A DNA stretch of 64,000 nucleotides, from contig NW_024756914.1 in the NCBI RefSeq assembly GCF_018991925.1, forward strand, positions 5,830,329-5,894,328, given 5' to 3'. Below the pieces are notes generated by a model, which saw only the letters and a program-made list of their open reading frames with translations, was not told the origin of the DNA and made no database searches. This DNA is from Homarus americanus (Eukaryota; Arthropoda; Malacostraca; Decapoda; Nephropidae). The position numbers were made by a program, and so were the translations under genes. Below, one piece after another: positions 34,251 through 46,674 of this stretch. The stretch's first letter is position 1, and every line of letters starts with the position of its first letter.

Positions 34251-35085
34251 GTGAGTTATATACAGTACACCCTGTTGCTTAACACGATGTAGCATCACCA
34301 GTCAGCTACACATTCTTCACTAAAATTCACAAGGTGCCTTTACTCACCACTCATTCATGTATACTATGTTGCTTCTTAGATGTCCATTCCCCTTACTTCT
34401 AGAGCAGCCATCACCCCATCTTTCAATCTTGCTGATCTTCCTTTCTCCTTCCTACTGTTCACCTCTGAATTGTACTTTCTACTTACCTGTCTCTCACTTT
34501 CTATTCTCTTATAATGTCCACAGCACCTGAGTAACACAGCTGCACTCCCTGCATGACACTTCTTACATCAGTATATTCCAAGAATCTGCATCTTATTCAT
34601 CCTAAATGTCGCTCTTGAACGTGTCATTTCCGTTGCTCCTGATGTGTTCCTTCCTCTTACATCCAGAGTCCTCACATCACGCCCGTATGGTGATGTTTGT
34701 TCAAAGGTTCTCCAGTGCATCCCCATCTTTTGCCTCTTTTGATGTGGTTCTCTCAGTGATTGTTTTCCTCATATTCTTTGTGTTCCATTTGCTGATACGT
34801 CTACTCACAGATGTCTGGAACACTCCACATTCTACATTCAATTTCCCATCAAACTACTGTAATATGATGATGATAATGAAGTCAAGTGGCAAATGATTTT
34901 ACAATGAGAGAGGAGAGATAGAAGGAAAGAATAGAAACAGGAAGTAAAGTAGTAGGGAGTAATAGCAGGTGAGCTGTCCACCTAGCTGAGTTGAGGTGAT
35001 TGGTTGGGGTGGTGGCCATACACAGCATGTGCCTGCTTGCTCAAGGGAGGCTGGGGGGGATGTTAGGCTAGCTAGACATTCATTA
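34251..35085. other. NOC2L intron 1, 5' part
   Basis: Unique sequence; a 96-codon ORF (34,606-34,896) has no recognisable features and no exon borders in phase. Confidence 0.5.
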
Positions 35086-35868
35086 GTGTAATGTGTGTTA
35101 ATTTATGTTTGTTAAATGGTGGTGTTATTTGTTCATATATATGTATAAAGTGGGTCTTGTTCTTCTATGTTAGCATGGAATCTCTTGGGCCACCAGCTAT
35201 GTGCTTGTGGTTTCTTCTTTTAATTGCAAGAAGGTTGGGTCCTCCAACTCTTCAAGTTTGCTTCGAACTCTCTGAGCTTGGCTGTGTGTACATGTGTTCA
35301 GTGGTTCGATATTGTATAGTTTGTGAAGTTCTTGTATTTTGGTGGTGTACGGGGGGAAGGTACTCTGCAGATCGCTTTATTTTGTACTGCTTGAAGTTTA
35401 AGCTGACTGGTTCTGTTGATCGTACTGAGTGGTATTGGTGGGTACTCCAGATGGGGGCGGACTAATGCTTTGAATAGGTGAAGTTGAATGTTGGTGTCCA
35501 TTTTGCTGAATCTCTTGTAGTTTTGTGAGTTGTGATGCCTTTTGTTGTTTTTGTTAGTCCCAGTATTTTGCCTTCATTGGAGTATTGTATATGTTCGTTG
35601 TTGACTGTGATTGGTGCTGGGTTTGTTTTGGTAATATGAATGAACTTTAGTTTCTGTGTATTAGTTTGAATTTTCCACCTTTTTTTTTCATAATTGGTTA
35701 TTTGCTAGATCGCGTGGGCTGTTTTTCGTGCCATCATCTGTTTGGCCTTGTCTGGATGTCTGATGATTTAGGTGATGTCATCGGCATAGGTTATGTATCG
35801 GTGGGTAGGAGGTGGCATGTCAAACGTGTATATCATGTAGAGCGTTGGCGAGAGGTTACTTCTCTGTT
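35086..35868 (-). pseudogene. Jockey-like reverse transcriptase fragment in NOC2L intron 1
   Basis: The reverse strand reads HRYITYADDIT (about 35,800-35,770), the RT catalytic YADD box. Further on it reads LHLFKALVRPHLEYPPIPL and LQAVQNKAICRV (about 35,480-35,350), the C-terminal L-Y-K-x-x-I-R-P-x-L-x-Y and Q-N-x-A-L-R motifs of Jockey-type elements. Stops and frameshifts are present. It is interrupted by the hAT element at 35,877. Confidence 0.75.
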
Positions 35869-35876
35869 GTATAGAC

Positions 35877-36911
35877 CAGTGCTACTCAAAGTGTGGTCCG
35901 CGGACCGGTGCCGGTCCGTGAGCCATCGTCTGCCGGTACGCGGAGAGTTTTCAGAAAAGAAAGAAACGATAGTCACGTTCCACACCACGTGACACTGCCG
36001 GGACATCTGACTCGGTCTTTTTTTTTTTACATTTTCATTGTAGTTTTTATATTTATTATGGCTATATTTTTCATTTACTCACTCATGTTAAAAGTCATTG
36101 CTATGCAACTAACGAATGCGATATAATGAACAGCAAAACAGCGAACTGAAATACGTATAACAACACCTTCATGATGATGTGGCGTTTGACTCTGTGGGAA
36201 CCACACCTGGGGATATCAATAGGGCGCATCACCTTGTGTTGCCAGAATTGCCACGTTTCTCGGCCACCAGTTACGCCATATCCACCCAAAACATAAATCT
36301 TTTTATTTTAAGTATGGTAGTTATTTAATTTCGGATAAAATAAATGTATGCATCCCATTAAAAGAAATGGCCGATTTTTTACTATGCGTGCCAGCCGTGA
36401 AGGGTGTCACACAGCTGGCAACCCTGCTATTCCACACGTGTGGATCAGCAGTCTGTGATGTCAGGTCACAGGTCAGTGGTTAGTTACCATCAAGAAGTGG
36501 AACAGAGAGCATCATACGGGTATCTGCGTGTTTGTCATTTGGGACCCCATCCCAACCCACTTTTATATTCATTATATTTTTCCTGTATAAAATAATATTA
36601 CTACGAATGTTCAAATAATATTTTCTCTGATCGTAAACAATTAATTGTATGGCACAAATATGGTACTGGTCCCTGGCACACTGGGAAGACTTGTTACGTC
36701 AATGATGATTGGCCTTAGAATGAATAAGACATCATGTCTTCATGTTTAGTACAGATAGTCTCAAAATGCCCCTGAAATAGGACATATCTCAAAAGATTTT
36801 CCTGGGGGGGGGGGGGCCCTATAGGCCCCGGGATTGGCTCGCTTCGCTCGCCGTTCCGTGGCACATTGAAAAAAAACCGGTCCGCCACATCAGATAGTTT
36901 GAGAAGCGCTG
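35877..36911. mobile_element. Non-autonomous hAT transposon with perfect 8-bp TSD
   Basis: GTATAGAC lies at 35,869-35,876 and 36,912-36,919. The termini are CAGTGCTACTCAAAGTGTGG and, reversed, CAGCGCTTCTCAAACTATCT, the usual hAT pattern. It is 1,035 bp with no transposase ORF. Sub-terminal GGTCCGCGGACCGG at the left and ACCGGTCCGCC at the right extend the symmetry. Confidence 0.85.
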
Positions 36912-36919
36912 GTATAGAC

Positions 36920-37573
36920 TGTAATATCAATTATTCATTCCATGTACAATATAGATTCTCTACTTATTTTCTGCTTACTGTCACTTCTCTGTTCTGCTTA
37001 CTTCCTTCCCTGTTGTCTTTTTAAAGGCGTATTTACATGGTGCAATTTTTAGGCACGAGCGCTGTCATGAGAAAAACTTGCACCTTACTCATTCTTTTTA
37101 GTGACTCGTATGTGAGTAGAGTGGATGGTTGTAAGGGGCAGCACTGTATTTGTATGTACAGTTTATTAAAGTACTGTACAAATCATTTTGAAATTTCTTA
37201 TTACGTATTTCTTTTGTTCTTACAGGTCATTTATTATTACAGTGATACTGCCTGGAGTAGATAAGTTAACAGAGACAATTACTTATATTGTTCTTAAATA
37301 AAGAATCCATGTTATTGGGACAGTTGTAGTGAACATTATAAAAATACAGATGGCAGAATTAGACATTGAAGCGAGGTGACGAAGTCACCGGTAGCTAAGT
37401 ACAGTATCTTGGTTTTATCTGTAGCTTAGCTGTAGAGGCTGGTGCTAGTCTAATAAGTCTTCTGTATAAGGTGGCTCACACTGATGAACAAAAATCGAAC
37501 TGTGCCATATTTAGTGTTAATAAATTAAGAATACAGTACATTTCTGAGTTGTTAACATACATTTCATTTAGAG
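36920..37573. other. NOC2L intron 1, middle
   Basis: Unique AT-rich sequence; nothing I can name. Confidence 0.5.
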
Positions 37574-37797
37574 CAGCAATTCCCAACCTCAGGTCGCGAC
37601 ACAAATCAGAGTCACGGGGTGTCCTCATTAGGGTCGCGAGGGGCCCTCAGACAATTTTGAAAATACATAGTACTTATCATAAAGTCAAAAAATTTTTTGC
37701 TTAACATTCAAGCTATATAATATATTATATGCCTGGGGGTCACGACACCGTAAAGTTGGGAAATTTAGGGTCGCAGCCAAAAAAGGTTGAGAACCAC
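37574..37797. mobile_element. Small hAT-type MITE
   Basis: The left end CAGCAATTCCCAACCTCAGG and right end AAAAAAGGTTGAGAACCACA are inverted matches around TTC-CAACCT. Internal GGTCGCGA and GGGTCGCAGCC blocks are typical of this family. The flanking duplication is not clear. About 224 bp. Confidence 0.6.
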
Positions 37798-38036
37798 ATA
37801 ATTCAACTTCTTTATCCATACATGGCATATCTTGATCTGTTTCTTTCTCAAAATTACAATAAATACCATTTGTTGCAGCAGCAAGGAACTGCCTGGTGGG
37901 CATCTTGACACCAACTAACCCATAAGATTACCCTAGGCATCATGTATCAATAGCCACATGCATGTGAGTCGTCAGTGCTCACATGCAAGGAACTATTCTT
38001 TTGTTTACTAATATTGTTCATGTCTATTTGTTTCAG

Positions 38037-38130
38037 ATGGACACTGAATCTAAAAATGTTGCAAAGAAGAAAAAGGCAGGGTTGAAGAAGACAAAAACCA
38101 AGGTCAAAAAGGTCCAAGAAAATACTGAAG
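38037..38130 (+). CDS. NOC2L: NOC2L exon 2
   Basis: It begins directly with an in-frame ATG (MDTESKNVAKKKKAGLKK...), is extremely Lys-rich (a likely nuclear/nucleolar localisation signal), and ends GAAG|gtaaga in phase 1. Because it opens with ATG, an alternative first exon could start translation here. Confidence 0.85.
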
Positions 38131-39906
38131 GTAAGACATTAATGATGTTTCATGGACCACCTAAACTGCATACACAGGCATTCAGAGCATTGATTCTTAC
38201 TGCCAGTTTTCTCCATATGACCCACATTTCATTCATGAATATACTGTATACAACCACAACTCCTTCCCTTGATGGTCTGCTTGACACAGGAATTTTGTGT
38301 TTGTACTTTTGATGTCATTAGACTTTATAGTGATGGATTCTAGAAGTTCAACTGTACCTTATATTGAGTCTTGTCAGCCAACGACCTTCCCTCTGTTATG
38401 ACACTTTTTTTTGTTTTGTTTAGTGTAAAATAAATTAGAGGACCAATTAAGAGAGTTGTCTTGTCATCCGGGAAACTAATCCATTATCCCAAAGGTCCTT
38501 TGCTTTATCCTGTGTGGATTTACCTTCCATGGTGTTTTTCAGGCACGTAATCCCTGCAGATGTTGTTTTACTTTAGTACCTATACAAGCTTAGATGCCAA
38601 AGTCTGTTGTAACACCCATTAATTGTGGGATGCAAACATTACCTCATGATGTATTAACCCATAAAGTTACTACAGTGTCTGATTTATAATCTTACAGGCT
38701 TCTCACAACAGCCGATAGATAATAAATAAGGGTTGATGTATGAAATCCCAGTATAAGAGTGAGAGGAGGAAGTGGATGGCTTGGAAACCCTCCTTCATCT
38801 TTAGTGAGATTGTTAATAGACAATCATTGAAGATATAGAGACCTGTGAACTGTATTTTGTGTATTGGTTCATAGTATGAGAGCCAGTGAATTTCTAATAA
38901 GGATAGATGGTGCAGCTGACCATAAATTTACACTGGACCACAAGTCATCTGTTGTTTACATAAGATTGAATAACCCAAAATAAACTATGTTAAGAGGGAC
39001 GATCACATTGAAACAGTGTACAAAATGTACACTCATGTGGACGCACCCTAATGTAACTGCTTACACAGTAAGTCAAATGGCTGAAGCAAACTCAACTCCT
39101 AGTACCTATTCCCCAGCATTTATAAACCATGCCATCGACCTTTTTATGTTATTTAATAATTGTGCTACTTCTAACAACATTTGTATACAATCTAGATTAA
39201 AAAAGCTAAATGAGAATTTAACATAACCGTCTTCCTAACCTAGCCTACCTGGGAAGCCACCTCTGCCAGTGCTTTAACACCCCCCCCCCTCCTACTCCAC
39301 TGCCCCAGCTAAGCTTCCTAACTCAAGCACAAATATATGTTTTTCCTTTATGTGCTCGCCATTACTGTATTGTAATTATTTATTTATTTATATTTTTCAC
39401 AATAAGTATATAGGATTGTTTGTTCATATAACTGAGTACAAAAAAACTGGCCATAACACTTCACACCTAGGTAAGGTTAGCCTACTACAAGCATGTCCCT
39501 GGTAGCTATTGTTCACTGTAAATGACTCATGGAAATGCACAAATTTTAACCCTTCAAAAATACTGTGTGTGTGATGTTTGACCATCTGCTTTTTTAATTA
39601 AGATTTTATCATAAAAACTCAAACTGTACGGTAGATGCAAGACTTAAAATTTGAACATCTTATTTCTGTACCATATTCTTAGTGTATGAGTATGGTAGGT
39701 GAAGCAGTGGTACTGTATCTCTTATATGCTTATTAAATTTGGAAATTCGTTAATTGGATTGAGCGATACTGTTTTATTGGAGAAATTTTTTTGAAGGTTG
39801 ATTAAATTTTTATAATGGATAGTGTTGTTTTCATTGTTGACTGTGATTTTAATTGTGCTAAAATTACTCAGCACTGTATCTCTATTGAATGCTACTGATA
39901 TTTTAG
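38131..39906. other. NOC2L intron 2
   Basis: No identified element. Unique sequence with a C run at about 39,280 and scattered CCTAACC motifs. Confidence 0.5.
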
Positions 39907-40154
39907 ATGATGATCTGGATTTTGAGGATGATGAGGACCTCTCTAGTGTCACCAAATTGAACCGAAAAGACTACCTAGAGACACTGAAGAAGAATGACCC
40001 ACACTTCTATGATATGATGATGCAGTCGTCAGATGTGATGGACCTGCGCAGTTCAGATGAAGAAGATGAAACTAATATTTTAGAAGAAGAGAGCAGCGAT
40101 GAGGAAGACCCAGAGAGAGGTGGTGCAATATTTCAGCCACCTACAAAATTGGAG
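39907..40154 (+). CDS. NOC2L: NOC2L exon 3
   Basis: Acidic DDDLDFEDDEDLSS, then KKNDPHFYDMMMQSS (matching the D-R-D-P-E-F-Y-K-F-L segment of human NOC2L), then SSDEEDETN and ESSDEEDPERGG, likely casein-kinase-2-type phosphorylation sites. Donor GGAG|gtatgt, phase 0. Confidence 0.93.
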
Positions 40155-40683
40155 GTATGTTAGGGTTGTTTCTCATACTTGTGGTACAGTACCATCATCT
40201 GTCTCCTTGTATTTGGTTGAAGCTGCCCCTTCTTTTTAAGCCATAAGTTGATGTATAATTGTGTCTTCTAAAATATATCCTCCTAAATTCTCTTCTGAGT
40301 CTGATTCCTAGTGTTTTATTTACAGTAAACCCTCCTAATGCTGGAATAATTTGTGCAAGCCCTCTCCCTTATTGGGGGGATTCCCTAAATTGGATAGTTT
40401 CCCCCCCCCCCCTCCCCATGTAAAGTGCACATAAAATAATACAGTACAATGAAAATTTATCACAATTTCCTAACCATCAGAAGCTTCACAGGCCTAGTCA
40501 GTCAGTGAAAAAAAAATATACAGTATATATATTTTTTTTTTTGGGGGGGGGGGGATTCCTGAAGACACATTGTGAGATATCACTTATTTGGTTATCTGAT
40601 ATTATTATTCTGTGTCCTAATAGGAAAAATTATTGTTGACTCTGCATATTTTATGTCACCAATTAATTTATGAATTTGTACAG
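40155..40683. other. NOC2L intron 3 with a degenerate Tigger/pogo-like end
   Basis: TA|CAGTAAACCCTCCTAATGCT at 40,321 looks like the left end of a Tigger/pogo MITE; the right end is not clear. C and G runs lie at about 40,396-40,415 and 40,540-40,552. Confidence 0.35.
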
Positions 40684-40793
40684 GTTGACAGTGATGAATC
40701 TGATGCTGAGGAGGAGGGGCTCCAGCACCGAGGTGACAACACTGTGACAGCTGCCATGACTGTTCAGTGGGAGAAGGACTTGAAAGGAAGCAG
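40684..40793 (+). CDS. NOC2L: NOC2L exon 4
   Basis: VDSDESDAEEEGLQ followed by TVTAAMTVQWEKDLKGS, equivalent to the V-T-V-A-M-V-E-R-W-K segment that opens the conserved domain. Donor GCAG|gtatgt, phase 2. Confidence 0.92.
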
Positions 40794-41475
40794 GTATGTT
40801 TACTAAATTATTTAAATGGGTTTTAATAGGATTGCATGTTCTTCTCAGTAATGTGATTTTGGAGTCAACGATATAGGTTTGGTTATCTTGGTTGTTTTAG
40901 TGAGTGATATACGATACCTCCTGTGGAACACTCCATAACCTGCCTGCCCTGGCGAAGGGCTTGACATGCTCCAACAGTAGGTTACACCATCTAGTTGGAC
41001 CAGTGTAGGTTTTGTGAACAGTTCTTCACCCAGTGAATCCCTGTCAATTCAAAGCTAGACCATGAGGCAACACCATAAAATAGGTACTGTATGCTGGATC
41101 CCAATGAATGTTCGCAAAAGAATGAGACAAATTACTCCAGTTTTTCTCAGAGACCAAATTCTCACAAATTATTAACAGGTGCACAAATTTACAAATATGG
41201 AGTGTGATGTGGCTGATGGTGTAAAATGCTCAATAACCATTAAGCAACATTAGATGCTACAAGTTTGAAAAAAATGAAGTGTTTGAATACATATTATATT
41301 TAAAACTGCAGAACAAGAAATCACACCAAGAGAACTGTTTGAGAACAAGCATGGAGTTGTTTTGTCAGGCCAAACAGCACCTGTCTGCCAGCCTCACACA
41401 CACCAACTTTCCACTACAGTTCTCGGTAGTGATGCTGCCACCAAACCACCACCCTAACAGTTAAAAAACTCAATA
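40794..41475. other. NOC2L intron 4, 5' part
   Basis: Unique sequence with no supportable element; a 61-codon ORF at 41,279 is not exon-like. Confidence 0.45.
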
Positions 41476-41865
41476 CAGTGATATCCCCATTAGCCTGAAC
41501 AATTGGTGCAGAGCACTTCTGGGAATGAGAGATTTCCAGGTAACGAGATGACTCTATCAAAGCCGAAAAAAATCCCTCAACCCCAGAATTTTTGGGATAA
41601 CGGAAAAATGCTCTCTGAAGTTCCAGAAATCACCCATTACATCATCTCTCAAAGCTGAAAAAAAAATCCCTCATCCCCGGAATTTTCTGGACTTAGGGAA
41701 AATTTTCTAAAAAATTTCCGGAAAATGTGCCCCTTGGAAAATTGTTCTGAAAGATGGAATTTTCTGGAAAATTCCGGCTTTGGGAATGATTTTCTGAGAA
41801 AATTTAAATTCCGACTATTGTAGAGTTCTGGGTCTGAGGGATTCCGGCTAACGGAGATATTGCTG
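41476..41865. mobile_element. Tigger/pogo-like MITE, family A, copy 1
   Basis: TA target duplication. The termini CAGTGATATCCCCATTAGCC and, reversed, CAGCAATATCTCCGTTAGCC are near-perfect inverted repeats. Internal GCACTTCTGGGAATGAGAGA is shared with the copy at 55,623. Confidence 0.85.
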
Positions 41866-41886
41866 TACAATCATTAACATGATATA

Positions 41887-42182
41887 CAGCCACTCCTCGA
41901 CTTACGACCACCCGGACATACGACCGTCCCAGTCGTACCAAAATTTTTTCAAATTACGTATTATCGAGTCCTGACGTTAGTGATTGCACTGTGTACTGAC
42001 AAAATTTTCTTTTGTAATTTCCTTTAAAATGGCTGGAAAGCTTAAAAGTGAGATTTTTGGGTGCTGAGAAGAAAAAGAGACACCCATTTTAGATTTTCTA
42101 TGTATTATTTTCGACCTACGACCAGTTCGACTTACGACCTGGAATTGGGTCCCTAACCCTGTCGTAAGTCGGGGACTGCCTG
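41887..42182. mobile_element. Tigger/pogo-like MITE, family B
   Basis: TA|CAGCCACTCCTCGACTTACG ... ends (reversed) CAGGCAGTCCCCGACTTACG|TA. 296 bp. It sits 21 bp after the previous MITE. Confidence 0.85.
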
Positions 42183-42269
42183 TATATAGAAAAGCAATTA
42201 TCCCTGTACTAAAGTTTTTCTGACACAATCTATATACAGGTACTGTAATAACATAATTTATACTGTATA

Positions 42270-42775
42270 CATTAAGTCCTCATTCAACGTTGCCCCCGAC
42301 AACGTTGTTTTGTTATTATTTAGATACCCATAATTCGGACAACGTCCCGCCAATTCGGTATAAAGTCATCACGGACTACTTTGTAAAGCGCATCACCCTC
42401 TCTCACCCAGTCAGAGCAGGAGGAGGAGCCACCCTCTGGGTCTCAGTGACTCGCCACCTTCCTCCTCTCCTGCCCTCCTCCTCTCCCGCCCTCCTCCTCT
42501 CCACTACTCACCATACACTCGCTCCACCTCCACCCATACAATAGAAAATTATTTAGTTTATTTATTTTTTTGGATGTACAGGTAATATACCGGGTATGCG
42601 TACTATTTTCTATAAAAATTCCATTGAATTTCTGTATATGTAGTGTATTTTATGGGGCAAAGGGAGGCCGGGGAACATAACTCCCGTATTTTATCTATTT
42701 CTTATGGGGAAAATTGATTTCGTTAACGTCACGGCTTTCAGGAATGGAACCACGACGTTAAGCGAGGACTTGGTG
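42270..42775. mobile_element. Tigger/pogo-like MITE, family C
   Basis: TA|CATTAAGTCCTCATTCAACG ... right end, reversed, CACCAAGTCCTCGCTTAACG|TA. 506 bp, with a C/T-rich interior (42,425-42,540). Confidence 0.75.
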
Positions 42776-43108
42776 TATATAACTACCAACATGACAGTCT
42801 GCCCGCTCTTGTTTAACATGTACATCTGCAAAACTAATTTGTATTACATAAGAATATAATAATGAATACAAAATAACAGTAGAACACATCAGAGCTGTTG
42901 GTGTAGGTAGAAAGTAAAACTCTGGTTGGTATGCTTGGCTAAGTGGAGCACCTGACTTCCTAATCTCAAATTTTTTAAAGCATTTCTAACTTGGATCCCA
43001 ATTTAAATGCTGCCTTGGGTTTCTTGATTGGATTGTTTCACTAAGGAGGAATAATGGCAGGATGTTTGAGTAGTGTCAGTATGTGGGTACTGCACTGTGA
43101 ATTAAATA

Positions 43109-43455
43109 CAGTAGGCCCTCAAGTCTGTGCTCTATTAATAAAGTACGGACTTGAGGGTAGACTCTCACATTTTTTATAAATTTGTTTGATTATTTGTGAG
43201 AGTATTTTCCCATTACGTATTAACTATTTGTATGTGTTTTGTGTGTGTGTGTGTCTACACACACACACACACACGCACATATTTACAATTCCGGTAAAGG
43301 AAATTACTGTCTAGAACGAATGGCTTCCTGTCCCAGCACCGAAAATGCCAGCAACTTTAAAACTACCCACAGACATTATTGGGTACATCCAGGGTGTCAT
43401 CCGTGAATAATAGAGGACCGCGAAATAAAATTCTGTGAATTATTCGGGTGTACTG
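43109..43455. mobile_element. Possible Tigger/pogo-like MITE, family D
   Basis: TA|CAGTAGGCCCTCAAGTCTGT at the left and, reversed, CAGTACACCCGAATAATTC|TA at the right. Inverted identity is limited to CAGTA..CCC, so two different elements may be fused. Contains a GT/AC microsatellite at 43,238-43,276. Confidence 0.4.
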
Positions 43456-43696
43456 TACTATATGAAAAGCATCATGTAAGTGGGTGATACTTTTTTTTTT
43501 TTAATCGACAAACGCAAAATCAGTATGCAGTACAGTACTAATAAACCTCACCCGATCACTCATCTCAGTTGTCTGCTATAAATTGGAACTACAAGTTTCA
43601 GTCCTCTATTTCTCCTTATTTTTGTCACTTCACTTTTGTTCACATACTGTTAACTTTCTCTCCTGCTACTTACTGATCAACACTTTTTTTTAACAG

Positions 43697-43815
43697 CCCT
43701 TTGAATGCCTTTGTGGAAGTGGAACAAGCCTTCCTGGCAGCCATCGAGAGCCTTGGCACCAGAGGAAAAGAAGAAACAGAGATTACCAGCAAGTACAAAG
43801 TTGAGGGACCACAAA
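43697..43815 (+). CDS. NOC2L: NOC2L exon 5
   Basis: PLNAFVEVEQAFLAAIESLG and GKEETEITSKYKVEGPQ, equivalent to the L-F-H-E-V-V-Q-A-F-R-A-A-V helix of vertebrate NOC2L. Acceptor ttaacag, donor CAAA|gtaagt, phase 1. Confidence 0.92.
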
Positions 43816-44661
43816 GTAAGTTGTTGTTGTTTACTGAAGCTCATCTTACAGTGATTTAACCCATCGTGTGTGGACTTAACCCATCGTGTGTGGACTTGCC
43901 TCTGTGCTGAATAGAAGTGTTTGGAATTAGTCAAATAAAATATTAAAAATGGCATAACCTAAGTGAAGGCATTAATACTGTTCCACAAAATTAACAGTAC
44001 ATTATGACTTTTTTAAGGTCAATTTGAATATACAGTAGTGACTATTAGGTGAAGTAGATACAGGTACTTAAATATTTTTATGCTTAGTGTATGTGTGTCT
44101 TGGATATCCATGGTGGAAAGAGTTTGGATGAATGTTTTGATAATTGTGGATGTTCCTGATTTATTCATTGTTCGTCAAATATAGTTCTGAGCTACAAATT
44201 CATATGGAAACCTTTTATATAAATGAATATATGCATGAATGCATAATAAAGTACTGTATTTAAATAAATGTGTATCATATATATGTTACAGCCAAACCGT
44301 GTAATCAGGCATTTCACAAAATTACAGAATTTTTTTGTCAAATAGCAAAATGAATATTTCATTTGGGTTAAATTAGGCCCTAACCTAACTAACCAACCTA
44401 ACTAACCAATCATAATGTTGTGATAGGATGGCTTGGAATCTGTATTGTCATGCAGATAAGATGTAATAAGGTGAAATACACCACCAGGATGAACAGTCTA
44501 AAGTGCACTTGGTTTTCATGATTATACAGTACAGGTACAGTATAATGAAATTGAGACCTCCTTTCATTTGCATATAATCCTAAGAATGGCATTTTGCTCT
44601 TTTGTATGATATGTACTGTGTATGTTATTCACATTATTAAGTGATTTCGTTCTCTTTCCAG
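43816..44661. other. NOC2L intron 5
   Basis: AT-rich, no recognised element. Confidence 0.5.
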
Positions 44662-44816
44662 TTTTCAACGCAGTAGTACGGCTGTGTTTGAAAAATGTAC
44701 CCCCGGCTCTAGCAAAAATACTTAATCTGAAGTCTCCCAAGGATGACCCAACCAAAAGCAAAAAGTGGGGGAAGATTAAAAACTTCATTAAGGCATATCT
44801 TCGTAATCTTGTCAAG
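44662..44816 (+). CDS. NOC2L: NOC2L exon 6
   Basis: IFNAVVRLCLKNVPPALAKI and KSKKWGKIKNFIKAYLRNLV match the F-N-A-L-V-T-F-C and L-W-G-K-L-R-x-x-I-K-A-Y-L landmarks of the Noc2 domain. Phase 1 in, 0 out. Confidence 0.96.
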
Positions 44817-46111
44817 GTATGAGAAAGTACATATAGTCAAAGAAATTTTTGTTAATGGAGGGAAAGTTGTTCAGTACATCAAACAACATTCATAATAACA
44901 ATCGACACCCAACACTCGGCCGTACACCCTACTATCAGTGTTATATCAATGCCATTTCAGTTAAGACCTGTTTGTGTCCAGCAAAGATATACTGTACAAG
45001 CTAACCAACTAGCACATGATATATTTGCTTCTGCATCAAAGAAGGCTGGGAACCCATTAATTTAAGGGTAAAAATGAAGCTAATTAAAATCATCTGGCAT
45101 TTGCCAAATAAAATATTAAAAGTGATGTCCTCGTAGTGAAGGGGTTAATGATGGTAAACAAGAAGAGGACATAAGCAGGATGCTTGGCCACCCTGCAATG
45201 ATGGTGAGACCAGTCCGTGTTTGCACTGATAAACCAGAGCCTGTGCTCAAAGTTTAATCCGTCAAGTGCTACAAGAATAAAAAAACCCAGATATTTATTT
45301 AAACTTGTCATAGTATCTTTATTTTATTCTTATTAATATTTTTCTGCAAATTTAGGCCAGCACTTTTATTTACTTACACTTTATATTTTGTTACACCAAT
45401 ATTTAGTTTAATCTTACATCTAGTATGCACATAAATCTAGCCCAAACTTCTCACAGATAATGTTCATGAAGACCTCAGTATTGATTCTGTTTTTACCTTC
45501 AGTTTCTTTTCAACTGATAGAGTTCTAAGCATCATTCCTTTTCTCTCAATGGTCCTCAATGTTGTTGTTTTGTCTTTACTTGCTTTAGAGACCATAATAA
45601 TACACCAGGGAAGCAGTAAATAAATAAAAACAGTGTGCATAGGAGCAGTGGTCACAACAACAACAAACAAGTGGGAACTGACTCCTCTCCCAACTGCAGA
45701 CCCACATAACCTCCCTGAGTCAGAGCTTGTCTAAATTATGGGGGTGTCTGACTTACAGGGGTCTTGAATCAGAGTACCGTCCACATATCTGAGGGTTGGT
45801 GACCACAGTCCTCCACTCTAAACGCTCTCAGGCTGTTTTTACCAATCCTCTAAGGTTTTATGTCTCTATGGGGACCCAGTTTTTAATTTAATTCATCCAT
45901 CCCAGTCTCTCCCTTCCCCTGGCCCTCCTACCCTCAACTTTGCCCATTCATATTTCTGTTATTATCCCCACGTCCTTAATTGTATGACCAAAGTATATCT
46001 TATTTTTATTTTTCTGTACATTTCAAATACAGTATTTCTCTTGAAAATTTTGCTAAGCTTAGTACTTCTTTATCTGTCTTCCTGTCAGTGTAAATTATTC
46101 TTATCATTCGT
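44817..46111. other. NOC2L intron 6, 5' part
   Basis: Mostly unique; the phrase CAAATAAAATATTAAAA near 45,105 recurs near 43,935, hinting at a small dispersed repeat. No gene. Confidence 0.45.
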
Positions 46112-46620
46112 TTATAACCACATTTCAGAGGCTTCCAACCTCTTTCTGGTGTCTGCTGAAAGTGTCCACGCTTCTGACCCATACGTCAATCCTTGCCTTA
46201 TAAAGCCTGTCGGTAGTCTTTTTCTCAAATTGAAGTTAATGTCCCCTTTCATTAGGTCTTTTAGATTAATAAATGTTGTTTTTACTCGCCCTATCCTTGT
46301 TTTGATTTCTTCTATACATCTACCATCACAGCTAATGTTACTTCCCAAATGCACAAAATTTTCCACTTGTTTTAAGTTCCCTGTTGCCAACCATAATTTT
46401 TATTTTAGGATTTGTTTTCAATTTGAAGGTATATTTTTCACCTTTTTTCACCAATTTATTAACGAGTTGTTGTAACGCCTCTTCACTGTCTGTGATAAGA
46501 GCAATATCATCTGCATAGCATTTATTGGATATTACTTTACCATTAACTTTTAGTTCTTCATTATCAAGTGTAACTTCTCTCATTAAGAATTGTGAATATA
46601 TATTAAACAGGGTCTGTCTT
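46112..46620 (-). pseudogene. RTE/L1-type reverse transcriptase fragment
   Basis: The reverse strand reads KCYADDIALITDSEEALQQL (the YADD catalytic box and following helix), then ENFVHLGSNISCDGRCIEEI, then GLTYGSEAWTLSADTRKRLE, the classic order of an endonuclease/RT polyprotein C-terminal half. A frameshift occurs at about 46,360. It belongs to the same general class as the fragment at 22.2 kb. Confidence 0.85.
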
Positions 46621-46674
46621 ACTGTAATGTATATTGTTATTATTTTTATTTGGGTTACTTACAAAGGTCTACAG

